A stretch of 25,925 bases of DNA from Chromera velia. Its lineage: Eukaryota > Sar > Chromeraceae. How positions within the stretch are numbered: position 1 is the first letter of the stretch; every line of letters begins with the position of its first letter. The notes under the pieces were generated by a model that saw only the letters and a program-made list of their open reading frames with translations, was not told the origin of the DNA and did not search any database. Shown piece by piece: positions 24,293 through 25,910 of this stretch. The position numbers and the translations under genes are program-made. The stretch covers positions 1-25,925 of the forward strand of contig JAHBMJ010001342.1 in NCBI GenBank assembly GCA_018398765.1. The letters are read 5' to 3'.

Positions 24293-25468
24293 AACACGGC
24301 ATCACATCACGCAGCAGAGCAATGAGAGAGAAGGCAGAAAGAAGACACGCACGTTGTCAAGATCCAGAGCGAAGAGGTCGTTGAACTGCGTCTCGCTGTT
24401 CCACCCTCCGTAGACGAAGAGAGTTTGCCCCTTCACAAACGCAGCGTGGCCAGACCGAGGGGGAGGGGCCGAGCCAGTGCAGTGGAACTCCTGCCACGAG
24501 TCCTCTCCCAACTCCTGCAGGAAGGAAAGAAAGAAGGGAGGAAGGGAGGAAGGAGTGAAGCCTCACACGGCCAGACAGACAGACAGACAGACACGCCTGT
24601 TAGTTCTTCTGTACATCCAGGAGACGGAATTCCAATTCATTCTTCATCATTCCCATCTCCTTTCGTGCACCCGAAGACCTACCTCTACAGTGGGCAGACA
24701 CGCACACACAGCTATAGACAGAAATTGTGGGCGCTCTCTTTGCGCCATGCAAGCAGAGGACTTGAACAACAGCGTTGTCGTTATCCTTCAAAACGATGAG
24801 CACGCACAATCATTGGCAGGAACACACAAACAAAGCAACAAATAAGCAAGCTAGAAAGCAGGACTTACCAGCACGAAAACATCGTTGTAGGCTCTGCGGG
24901 CATACCCCCTTCCTCCGTGCCCCCCGAAGACGACCACCTTCTTCACCTCCCGGTCTCCATCCTTTCCTTTGGTCTTCCAGAGGGTGGCCGTGTGGTTGCT
25001 CCTCGGGGCGGGTGCACTCTTCAGAGGCTGGCCGGTGGGCCCCAGCTCTGCATGCATGGATGCATGGATGGATGGATGCACCATGTCATTTCATTTGGAC
25101 AAACAAACAAACGAACACACGAACGATCAAACAAAAAAATAAACAAACAAACAAACAAACAGATATGCACCTCCCTACATATGTTGACAAAACACACCCA
25201 CGTGCTCCCTCCGTGAGGATGCCCCATGCGTGCACAGAGAGAGCTGCGGTCGCTCCTGGGAAAAGGGAGGAACATTTCTTCTTCACAGAGAGTCCGACTG
25301 GCCGGCCCCCATTCCTCCCACACACGTATCGAGACAGGGATAAACAAAGAGAGGGAAGGGCGACGTGAGTGTACAGACAGACAGACAAAGAAAGGACAGA
25401 CCTCCATCATTTGGTTGAATCAGATTGATCACATCGTTGTGGAACTGCTCCTTCTCGTCGACGAACAT
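86..25468 (-). CDS. Axonemal outer-arm dynein heavy chain, alpha-type, partial gene with 46 exons
   Basis: This is a motor heavy chain of the ciliary or flagellar outer dynein arm; it hydrolyses ATP to slide doublet microtubules. The joined exons give 2,670 codons with no stop. Seen in order: Kelch blades, IPT/TIG, filamin Ig domain, helical tail, DHC_N2 linker, AAA1 ([15 protein letters not shown]), AAA2 (GLAGCGKS), AAA3 ([16 protein letters not shown]), AAA4 ([16 protein letters not shown]), then stalk coiled coil. Known family: Kelch, IPT and filamin units ahead of the linker are typical of the Chlamydomonas alpha heavy chain (ODA11), and the AAA1 wording ([20 protein letters not shown]) also fits alpha better than beta or gamma; that subclass call is inference from memory. 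Both ends are missing. Exons have a median near 122 nt, and of the 45 introns 28 are phase 0, 9 phase 1 and 8 phase 2. No promoter, start codon, stop or polyadenylation site lies in the window. Confidence 0.93.
904..987 (-). CDS. Exon 45: stalk coiled coil
   Basis: Codes [20 protein letters not shown] and AADKFAEE, a clean heptad segment of stalk helix CC1; VVVEEKK is typical of axonemal dyneins. Phase 0 both sides. Acceptor CTGCAG, donor GTACGTAC. The intron after it (421-903, 483 nt) is purine-rich on the plus strand with no named element. Confidence 0.94.
1320..1502 (-). CDS. Exon 44: start of stalk (ascending coiled coil)
   Basis: Codes 61 residues, [40 protein letters not shown], then [14 protein letters not shown][10 protein letters not shown] is the start of the microtubule-binding stalk in all axonemal dyneins. 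Phase 0 both sides. Acceptor TTGTAG is the only TAG acceptor. The donor GTCGGC was chosen over a later GTACGT because it keeps the heptads running into exon 45. The intron after it is 988-1319, unique. Confidence 0.95.
1552..1583. repeat. CA microsatellite
   Basis: Run of about 32 nt of CA in intron 43. Comparable CA or TG runs occur at 3630-3659, 5437-5463, 6310-6344, 7013-7049, 9769-9796, 10736-10760, 13815-13841, 16866-16908, 18138-18162, 20588-20631 and 22275-22306. Confidence 0.85.
1745..1916 (-). repeat. Three tandem-like copies of the exon 43 end plus donor
   Basis: On the transcript the motif CCGACATCCTTCTATCAG followed by GTGGGG occurs with its exon end at 1899 and again at 1836; a third copy at 1753 has one change (TTTCAG). 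Spacing is 63 and 83 nt. Similar flanking words (CATACAGAAT) are repeated too, so this is duplicated DNA rather than chance. Confidence 0.93.
1775..1827. repeat. Perfect 15-bp inverted repeat (hairpin) in intron 43
   Basis: TGCATTTACTTTCAT at 1775-1789 and its exact reverse complement at 1813-1827, separated by 23 nt. It sits between the second and third donor copies of exon 43. Confidence 0.93.
1899..2199 (-). CDS. Exon 43: AAA4, C-terminal part
   Basis: Codes (R)[59 protein letters not shown] and on to [11 protein letters not shown]-x-F-S-P-V-G-x-x-x-R-x-R-x-R-x-F-P and N-C-T-x-I-D-W-F-x-P-W-P are AAA4 hallmarks. Ends phase 0. The exon end with its donor is present three times in a row; I place the true end at 1899 because the next exon continues the family wording directly. 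The intron after it (1503-1898) has the extra copies, a hairpin (1775-1827) and a CA run. Confidence 0.96.
2639..2793 (-). CDS. Exon 42: AAA4 with Walker B
   Basis: Codes [51 protein letters not shown] plus [11 protein letters not shown] (2746-2772) is the AAA4 Walker B region, and [12 protein letters not shown]-x-I is invariant in most axonemal dyneins. The donor is the first unit of GTGAGTGAGTGAGTGAGTGAG. The intron after it (2200-2638, 439 nt) has that ACTC run, a CTGT run (2500-2519) and otherwise unique sequence. Confidence 0.97.
3042..3107 (-). CDS. Exon 41: AAA4
   Basis: Codes [22 protein letters not shown]. The Y-G-x-x-D-L-K-x-D-L-Q motif follows the AAA4 P-loop helix in axonemal heavy chains. 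Phase 0 both sides. Acceptor GTGCAG; the donor begins GTCTGTCTGTCTGTCTG. The intron after it (2794-3041) is short with ATTC-like words. Confidence 0.95.
3509..3626 (-). CDS. Exon 40: AAA4 with Walker A
   Basis: Codes (R)[48 protein letters not shown] (P-loop at 3557-3580) is the dynein AAA4 Walker A. Ends phase 0. The acceptor GTGCAG is fused to a TG run. Donor GTTCGT. The intron after it (3108-3508, 401 nt) has a GA run (3409-3435); the rest is unique. Confidence 0.98.
4025..4043. repeat. Poly-C tract with one-base N (assembly gap)
   Basis: C run with N at 4039, just downstream on the transcript of the exon 39 donor. True length unknown; the single N likely stands for an unresolved homopolymer or collapsed gap. 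Confidence 0.9.
4059..4185 (-). CDS. Exon 39: AAA4
   Basis: Codes (I)[41 protein letters not shown] plus AG. L-x-E-Y-N-x-x-x-x-x-M-x-L-V-L-F-x-D-A-x-x-H is the AAA4 signature before its P-loop. Acceptor CCCCAG. The donor runs into G-rich sequence with a one-base N at 4039. The intron after it (3627-4058) therefore has an assembly gap, plus CA and GA runs (3630-3677). Confidence 0.96.
4505..4625 (-). CDS. Exon 38: AAA4 lead-in
   Basis: Codes [40 protein letters not shown] plus one nt. M-L-V-F-C-N-F matches the strand before the AAA4 helix bundle. Acceptor CTGCAG, donor GTGAGTGA. The intron after it (4186-4504, 319 nt) is purine-rich near the exon 39 acceptor and has no named element. Confidence 0.93.
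4941..5021 (-). CDS. Exon 37: AAA4 lead-in
   Basis: Codes [28 protein letters not shown]-x-V-H-E-x-E-R-x-Y-G-D-R-L is the conserved link from AAA3 to AAA4. Phase 0 both sides. The acceptor ACTCAG ends a CACT repeat; donor GTGGGGTGGG. The intron after it (4626-4940, 315 nt) shows nothing recognisable. Confidence 0.95.
5314..5433 (-). CDS. Exon 36: AAA3 end
   Basis: Codes 40 residues, [45 protein letters not shown]-x-N-F-H-Y-x-F-N-x-R-x-L-x-x-x-F-Q-G is a textbook AAA3 C-terminal motif. Phase 0 both sides. The acceptor GTGCAG follows a TG run. The donor GTCATTC is the only one in the gene without G at +5. The intron after it (5022-5313) shows GAGT-type repeats at its acceptor. Confidence 0.97.
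5599..5649 (-). CDS. Exon 35: AAA3, short
   Basis: Codes [17 protein letters not shown] (51 nt, phase 0 both sides). Its acceptor with flanks (ATCTGCAG, GARCAAATA) is duplicated 44 nt upstream on the transcript; only this copy keeps the frame. Donor GTGAGC; a GT three nt earlier would drop the last Val. The intron after it (5434-5598) includes a CA run (5437-5463). Confidence 0.87.
5641..5730 (-). repeat. 44-nt tandem duplication spanning the exon 35 acceptor
   Basis: Two copies, with TATTTGTTCCTGCAGATAGA at 5641 and TATTTGCTCCTGCAGATAGA at 5685, each followed by TGGACAG(A/G)AGGAAATAAAA. Each carries an acceptor plus the first codons of exon 35. They differ at a few bases. Confidence 0.93.
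5972..6114 (-). CDS. Exon 34: AAA3
   Basis: Codes (G)[47 protein letters not shown]. [21 protein letters not shown] is the strongly conserved end of the AAA3 large domain. Ends phase 0. Acceptor CTGCAG, donor GTCCGTCTC. The intron after it (5650-5971) contains GACA and GAGAG units and a 44-nt duplication that includes the exon 35 acceptor. Confidence 0.96.
6366..6430 (-). CDS. Exon 33: AAA3
   Basis: Codes (R)[21 protein letters not shown] plus one nt. L-K-x-I-x-N-x-Q-Y-x-A-C-M-N-P is the AAA3 sensor I region. Two AGs lie four nt apart at the acceptor (CAGGCAG on the transcript); only the first keeps the frame open. Donor GTACGT. The intron after it (6115-6365) is GGCA and CA repeats (6179-6204, 6310-6344). 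Confidence 0.95.
6447..6561. repeat. Local duplication in intron 32
   Basis: GTTTGATGGATATGCACTCAA followed by a GATAGATCAAAG block occurs at about 6449 and again at about 6514, spacing roughly 66 nt, with both copies ending in GCATGATTG. It lies just upstream (transcript sense) of the exon 33 acceptor. Confidence 0.9.
6828..7003 (-). CDS. Exon 32: AAA3 with Walker B
   Basis: Codes [58 protein letters not shown] plus [12 protein letters not shown] (6911-6934) is the AAA3 Walker B and one of the strongest dynein signatures. Acceptor TTGCAG downstream of a TG run; the donor is the first unit of GTCTGTCTGTCTGTC. The intron after it (6431-6827) has a local duplication (6447-6561) and GACA repeats. 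Confidence 0.98.
7270..7413 (-). CDS. Exon 31: AAA3 with Walker A
   Basis: Codes 48 residues, [56 protein letters not shown] (7366-7389) is the AAA3 P-loop, so this regulatory ATP site looks intact. Phase 0 both sides. Acceptor CCGCAG after CTGC repeats; the donor is GTGGGGGGGGGG. The intron after it (7004-7269) has a CA run (7013-7049). Confidence 0.97.
7585..7666. repeat. GAAA / GGAA / GA compound microsatellite
   Basis: Blocks of GAAA, then GGAA, then GA in intron 30. On the transcript strand it is a polypyrimidine stretch of roughly 80 nt. Confidence 0.88.
7702..7806 (-). CDS. Exon 30: AAA3
   Basis: Codes 35 residues, [35 protein letters not shown]. VPTxETVxxxYFMxxL is the strand and helix preceding the AAA3 P-loop. 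Phase 0 both sides. The acceptor TTGCAG follows CTGC/CTAC repeats; the donor is GTTTGTTTG. The intron after it (7414-7701) is purine repeats on the plus strand: GAAA, GGAA and GA (about 7585-7666). Confidence 0.95.
8157..8337 (-). CDS. Exon 29: AAA3
   Basis: Codes (W)[39 protein letters not shown] and [21 protein letters not shown]. FVFxxIWAxG, F-S-x-W-W and KFPxxGxVFDYxVD are AAA3 signatures. Ends phase 0. Acceptor CCGCAG, donor GTCGGTCGG. The intron after it (7807-8156) is mostly unique with a GCAG/GTAG repeat near the exon 30 acceptor. Confidence 0.97.
8639..8682 (-). CDS. Exon 28: short AAA3 lead-in
   Basis: The smallest exon, 44 nt: [14 protein letters not shown] plus TG. It is needed for frame and supplies the E-x-Y-W/F that precedes FVFxxIWA in AAA3. 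Acceptor GTGCAG, donor GTGAGTGCC. The intron after it (8338-8638, 301 nt) ends in a GGAA (TTCC on the transcript) run at the exon 29 acceptor and is otherwise unique. Confidence 0.9.
8719..8757. repeat. Dispersed intron element, copy in intron 27
   Basis: Core CATGTTTCTTCTCTTCCC then TCCTTTTCTTCATGTACA, with GACA repeats on both sides. Very similar to the sequence at 25570-25608, about 17 kb away in another intron. Confidence 0.75.
9050..9178 (-). CDS. Exon 27: AAA2-AAA3 connection
   Basis: Codes 43 residues, [43 protein letters not shown]. The helical wording matches the segment leading into AAA3. Phase 0 both sides. Acceptor ATGCAG, donor GTCGGTTGGTTGG. The intron after it (8683-9049) holds GACA repeats and one copy of the dispersed pyrimidine-rich element (about 8719-8757). 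Confidence 0.92.
9556..9638 (-). CDS. Exon 26: end of AAA2
   Basis: Codes (G)[27 protein letters not shown]. GIVFxS-x-x-x-GWxxY/W follows the ATVSRAG motif in all axonemal dyneins. Ends phase 0. Acceptor GTGCAG, donor GTGGGGGGG. The intron after it (9179-9555) has ATTC/GCATTC units with short inverted repeats around 9181-9260. Confidence 0.93.
9870..9893. repeat. GGAT microsatellite
   Basis: Six units of GGAT in intron 25. A related TGGA/TGCA run is at 25050-25080 next to the exon 2 acceptor. Confidence 0.85.
10120..10284 (-). CDS. Exon 25: AAA2
   Basis: Codes (G)[54 protein letters not shown] plus one nt. WIESMNxVMDDNKxLTLxxxERI and [10 protein letters not shown] are signature sequences of AAA2. 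The acceptor ATGCAG is at the end of an ATGG repeat. Donor GTCGGC. The intron after it (9639-10119) has a GGAT run (9870-9893) and a CA run (9769-9796). Confidence 0.97.
10503..10609 (-). CDS. Exon 24: AAA2
   Basis: Codes (G)[35 protein letters not shown] plus one nt. [10 protein letters not shown] and KWIxLDG (the AAA2 Walker B region) are canonical. Acceptor ATGCAG in a GCATGC-rich stretch; donor GTTCGTTA. The intron after it is 10285-10502 (218 nt), unique sequence plus ATCC repeats next to the exon 25 acceptor. Confidence 0.96.
11013..11156 (-). CDS. Exon 23: AAA2 with Walker A
   Basis: Codes (R)[19 protein letters not shown], then [17 protein letters not shown] plus [10 protein letters not shown] (11114-11137) is the AAA2 P-loop, and [13 protein letters not shown] is invariant in most dyneins. 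Acceptor CTGCAG, donor GTGAGTGGGTGAGTG. The intron after it (10610-11012) has a CA run (10736-10760), poly-A/CAAA units and ATGC palindromes by the next acceptor. Confidence 0.97.
11493..11638 (-). CDS. Exon 22: AAA1-AAA2 connection
   Basis: Codes [48 protein letters not shown] plus AG. DLFPG and the K-V-I-Q-L-x-E motif are standard between AAA1 and AAA2. Acceptor TTTCAG, donor GTCGGT. The intron after it (11157-11492) is mixed sequence with AGAAAG units near 11430-11460 and no named element. Confidence 0.95.
12096..12125 (-). repeat. GTCT repeat forming the exon 21 donor region
   Basis: On the transcript the intron opens with about seven consecutive GTCT units. Each unit presents GTCTGT, which has G at +5 and T at +6, so the run offers a ladder of potential donors four nt apart. 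Confidence 0.9.
12126..13303 (-). CDS. Exon 21: linker end and complete AAA1 motor module
   Basis: The longest exon: 1,178 nt, 392 residues after completing a Gly codon. It has the linker end ([14 protein letters not shown]), the AAA1 lead-in [20 protein letters not shown], Walker A GPAGTGKT (12780-12803), [13 protein letters not shown], Walker B CFDEFNR (12633-12653), and [23 protein letters not shown]1 is the main ATPase site; its key Lys, Thr, Asp and Glu are present. The wording is alpha-type. The donor is the first of a run of GTCT units. The intron after it (11639-12125) has a GAAA run near 11680-11700 and a C-rich stretch. Confidence 0.98.
13337..13408. repeat. TC microsatellite
   Basis: TCTC/TTTC tract in intron 20 on the plus strand, therefore GA-rich in the transcript. 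Confidence 0.88.
13535..13622 (-). CDS. Exon 20: linker end
   Basis: Codes [20 protein letters not shown] and KVSLKERFS plus one nt. This is the V-E-x-W/Y-L region between linker and AAA1. Acceptor CTGCAG, donor GTCAGC. The intron after it (13304-13534) contains a TC run on the plus strand (13337-13408), so this transcript intron is GA-rich, opposite to most others in the gene. Confidence 0.93.
14027..14182 (-). CDS. Exon 19: linker (DHC_N2)
   Basis: Codes 52 residues, [56 protein letters not shown] and the E-x-V-x-F motif are typical of the distal linker. Phase 0 both sides. Acceptor TTCCAG, donor GTGAGTCAGTTAGTCGG. The intron after it (13623-14026) has ATTC-type repeats near the acceptor and a GT run (13815-13841). 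Confidence 0.94.
14719..15372 (-). CDS. Exon 18: linker (DHC_N2), main part
   Basis: A 654-nt, 218-residue exon in phase 0 on both sides. It includes [77 protein letters not shown], and [19 protein letters not shown], all canonical linker wording. It is the second longest exon and lacks introns across most of the linker. Acceptor TTGCAG; exon end GCGAAA with donor GTCAGT. The intron after it (14183-14718, 536 nt) is purine-rich on the plus strand without a named element. Confidence 0.97.
15382..16049. repeat. GGAA-type minisatellite tract, about 670 nt
   Basis: Almost pure GGAA with scattered AGAA units and GGACAGGA interruptions. On the transcript it is TTCC, a long uninterrupted polypyrimidine tract ending about nine nt before the exon 18 acceptor TTGCAG. 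Long open frames across it on both strands (Phe-Leu-Pro-Ser or Lys-Glu-Gly-Arg repeats) are by-products of the period-4 repeat and the absence of stops. Confidence 0.95.
16112..16141. repeat. GA microsatellite
   Basis: GA run next to the large GGAA tract in intron 17. Other GA runs lie at 3409-3435, 16719-16785 and 24261-24289. Confidence 0.88.
16476..16570 (-). CDS. Exon 17: linker (DHC_N2)
   Basis: Codes (E)[19 protein letters not shown] and [12 protein letters not shown]. LRDPAMRxRHWEALM is one of the best conserved linker motifs of dynein heavy chains. Acceptor GCGCAG, donor GTCCGT. The intron after it (15373-16475, 1,103 nt) is the longest and is dominated by a GGAA/AGAA tract that reaches almost to the exon 18 acceptor. 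Confidence 0.96.
16996..17228 (-). CDS. Exon 16: tail-to-linker junction (DHC_N2 start)
   Basis: Codes (R)[19 protein letters not shown], then a helical stretch, then [20 protein letters not shown] and WLVLVPLIA. The last part is the conserved entry to the DHC_N2 linker. Leaves one nt. Acceptor CTGCAG, donor GTGCGTGAG. The intron after it (16571-16995) is nearly all microsatellite: CA and GA (16866-16945), then GA (16719-16785). Confidence 0.93.
17819..17934 (-). CDS. Exon 15: helical tail
   Basis: Codes [20 protein letters not shown] and [18 protein letters not shown] plus AG (phase 2). The donor region reads CAG, GTAG, GTAAG: I chose the first GT because a cut four nt further would leave TAG in frame. 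The intron after it (17229-17818, 590 nt) is largely unique, with no recognisable exon or element. Confidence 0.85.
18438..18509 (-). CDS. Exon 14: helical tail
   Basis: Codes 24 residues, [19 protein letters not shown] and ERLDE. Phase 0 both sides. Acceptor CTGCAG; the donor GTTCGTTCGTTAATC is a GTTC repeat. The intron after it (17935-18437, 503 nt) carries GAAA repeats (18330-18376) and a GT run (18138-18162). Confidence 0.83.
18803..18925 (-). CDS. Exon 13: helical tail
   Basis: Codes 41 residues, [20 protein letters not shown] then [21 protein letters not shown], Lys/Glu/Ala-rich and probably helical. Phase 0 both sides, so it could be skipped without a frameshift. Acceptor TTGCAG, donor GTCAGT. 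The intron after it (18510-18802) has GACA units and nothing else I can name. Confidence 0.85.
19450..19596 (-). CDS. Exon 12: helical tail
   Basis: Codes 49 residues, [35 protein letters not shown] and [14 protein letters not shown]: helical, likely part of the tail bundle. Phase 0 both sides. Acceptor CAACAG, donor GTGGGTGGGTGGGTGCATG. The intron after it (18926-19449, 524 nt) has GAAA-type purine repeats near 18950-19015 and otherwise unique sequence. Confidence 0.87.
19959..20077 (-). CDS. Exon 11: helical tail
   Basis: Codes (G)[19 protein letters not shown] and on to [11 protein letters not shown], an amphipathic helical segment between the filamin domain and the linker. No motif beyond predicted helix. 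The donor opens GTCAGTCAGTCAGTCAGTAAG, a GTCA repeat with GTAAG at the end, giving several candidate donors four nt apart. The intron after it is 19597-19958 and shows nothing recognisable beyond short repeats. Confidence 0.85.
20471..20585 (-). CDS. Exon 10: filamin-type Ig domain, last strands
   Basis: Codes [20 protein letters not shown] then [18 protein letters not shown] plus one nt. [13 protein letters not shown] matches the filamin ending I-x-G-S-P-F-x-V-x-V, so exons 9 and 10 join without a missing piece. The acceptor GTGCAG directly follows a TG run of more than 40 nt. Donor GTCTGTCTATC. The intron after it (20078-20470) is mixed sequence with pyrimidine-rich and GACA-like parts and no recognisable element. 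Confidence 0.92.
21030..21404 (-). CDS. Exon 9: filamin-type Ig domain with Lys/Glu-rich insertion
   Basis: Codes 125 residues. It begins [20 protein letters not shown], the standard opening of a filamin repeat (A-x-G-P-G-L), continues [26 protein letters not shown], and ends [16 protein letters not shown] (D-G-x-Y-x-V-x-Y-x-P-x-x-G). Between them lies a charged low-complexity stretch of about 50 residues (21102-21251) rich in K, E, G and A, ending PPPADD. This Ig domain is known in alpha heavy chain tails. Phase 0 both sides. The intron after it (20586-21029) has a CA run (20588-20631), ATGC and ATTC motifs and a unique block. Confidence 0.95.
21421..21444. repeat. Poly-G tract with one-base N (assembly gap)
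   Basis: G run with N at 21431 in intron 8, starting about 15 nt upstream (transcript sense) of the exon 9 acceptor. Length unresolved. On the transcript it is a C-tract that could serve as the pyrimidine tract. Confidence 0.9.
21777..21809. repeat. CTGC microsatellite
   Basis: About eight CTGC units in intron 8. The inverse form, GCAG/GGCA, appears at 6179-6204, 7411-7440, 7811-7830 and 25806-25818. Confidence 0.85.
21854..21952 (-). CDS. Exon 8: IPT/TIG domain, end
   Basis: Codes 33 residues, [20 protein letters not shown] then [13 protein letters not shown]. The F-x-Y-F ending is the last strand of the IPT fold. Phase 0 both sides. Acceptor GAGCAG, donor GTCAGC. The intron after it (21405-21853) contains a CTGC run (21777-21809), an A+T-richer unique block (21570-21720) and the poly-G tract with one N at 21431, so its true length is unknown. 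Confidence 0.88.
22314..22404 (-). CDS. Exon 7: IPT/TIG domain, middle
   Basis: Codes (R)[14 protein letters not shown] through [18 protein letters not shown] is the typical penultimate strand of an IPT domain (C-x-T-P). The acceptor is the end of a GTTT/GTCT repeat (TGTCTGTCTGTCAG). Donor GTGTGTAGG. The intron after it (21953-22313) has a CA run (22275-22306) and a short unique part. Confidence 0.9.
22638..23034 (-). CDS. Exon 6: last Kelch blade and start of IPT/TIG domain
   Basis: A 397-nt exon. It starts [15 protein letters not shown], carries a flexible Arg/Gly-rich loop, then [19 protein letters not shown], the closing Kelch blade, and continues into [19 protein letters not shown] and [15 protein letters not shown], the start of an IPT/TIG immunoglobulin-like fold (G-P-x-x-G hallmark). 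[11 protein letters not shown] is very close to my memory of the Chlamydomonas alpha chain. Leaves AG (phase 2). The donor is GTGGGTGGGTGGGGGGG, a G-quadruplex-type sequence. The intron after it is 22405-22637. Confidence 0.95.
23246..23351 (-). CDS. Exon 5: Kelch blade core
   Basis: Codes [20 protein letters not shown] followed by a Gly/Ser/Asp-rich stretch to FDNTT. The wording WKVFVFGG is the counterpart of the fifth blade of alpha heavy chains (PYHKVFSFGG in Chlamydomonas, from memory). Leaves one nt (phase 1). Acceptor GCGCAG, donor GTGCGTGGG. The intron after it is 23035-23245. Confidence 0.9.
23629..23694 (-). CDS. Exon 4: Kelch inter-blade segment
   Basis: Codes 22 residues starting KDWSDLDLP and ending TPRWNVSCQ. 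It links the exon 3 blade to the exon 5 blade with the usual D-x-x-x-W spacing. Phase 0 in and out. The donor begins GTCTGTTTGTCTATC, a degenerate GTCT/GTTT repeat. The intron after it is 23352-23628 with a GATA run near 23605-23619 and no other recognisable content. Confidence 0.85.
24353..24514 (-). CDS. Exon 3: Kelch blade
   Basis: Codes [14 protein letters not shown], then [21 protein letters not shown] and [11 protein letters not shown], a clean Kelch blade (R-S-G-H, Y-G-G, F-N-D-L). In and out in phase 0. Acceptor CTGCAG follows a TTCC run, donor GTGCGT. The intron after it (23695-24352, 658 nt) is the longest apart from the GGAA intron; it has a GA run (24261-24289), a 9-bp inverted repeat (23924-23932 with 23953-23961) and otherwise unremarkable sequence. 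Confidence 0.93.
24869..25047 (-). CDS. Exon 2: Kelch blade
   Basis: Codes a full Kelch blade: [10 protein letters not shown], then a charged loop, then [20 protein letters not shown] and VFVL. The double-glycine VFGG and the YNDVFVL strand are the Kelch hallmarks. It corresponds to about blade 3 of the six-bladed propeller in alpha heavy chains. Its acceptor sits in an ATGC/ATCC repeat and its donor GTAAGT is the only textbook donor in the gene. The intron after it (24515-24868) has a short GACA run (24571-24594) and otherwise unique sequence. Confidence 0.9.
25402..25468 (-). CDS. Exon 1 seen: tail of a Kelch blade
   Basis: Codes [22 protein letters not shown] plus one nt (phase 1 out). 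FHNDVINL resembles the closing strand of a Kelch blade (pattern F/Y-N-D-x-x-x-L), so the leading ATG is probably internal and the gene continues upstream. Acceptor ATGCAG, donor GTCTGTCC. Upstream, 25469-25925 (457 nt) holds GACA repeats, two copies of a dispersed pyrimidine-rich element, a GGCA run and a terminal poly-C; I find no exon there. The intron after it (25048-25401) has a CAAA-rich run and GGAT/GCAT repeats close to the exon 2 acceptor. Confidence 0.75.
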
Positions 25469-25569
25469 CTGCATACAGTTTGGAAGCAAGGGAGTAAGGA
25501 AGGAATGAGAATGAAACGAAGGGAAGAAACAAATAAAGACAGACAGATTATATGGCCAGACAGACAGAC

Positions 25570-25711
25570 TATATGTTTCTTCTTCTCCCTTCTTTTCTTC
25601 ATGTACATGACAGACAAAGAGAAAGAAAGAACACAGTCAAAAGAACAGAACCAACAATCCAACAGCGTGGGCAGACAGACTATATGGTTTCTTTCCCTCC
25701 TTTTCTTCAGA
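25570..25711. repeat. Dispersed intron element, two adjacent copies
   Basis: Copy one: ACTATATGTTTCTTCTTCTC then CCTTCTTTTCTTCATGTACA (about 25568-25607). Copy two: ACTATATGGTTTCTTTCCCT then CCTTTTCTTCA (about 25679-25710). Both are bracketed by GACAGACA units. They share the core with the copy at 8719-8757 and more loosely with 6787-6812. Confidence 0.75.
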
Positions 25712-25910
25712 CAGACAGACAGACAGACAGACAGAAACGAATAGAAAGAAACAAAAAAAAGGTCCGGCCCCTCATTTGCAAATTCCTGCTGCCGTATCCA
25801 TAAAGGCAGGCAGGCAGGTGCATGCGAGACGGGAGGAGAAAATCAAACCAGAACCAACTTTGGTTCACTACTGCTTTTCTTCATACATCATGCCCCATCC
25901 AAAATAGTCC

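Noticed and set aside
25466-25468. ATG at the start of exon 1 as the gene's start codon
   Set aside because: It follows directly on an acceptor CAG, and the residues after it look like the end of a Kelch blade. Two more blades are expected upstream, so the gene very likely continues beyond the window.
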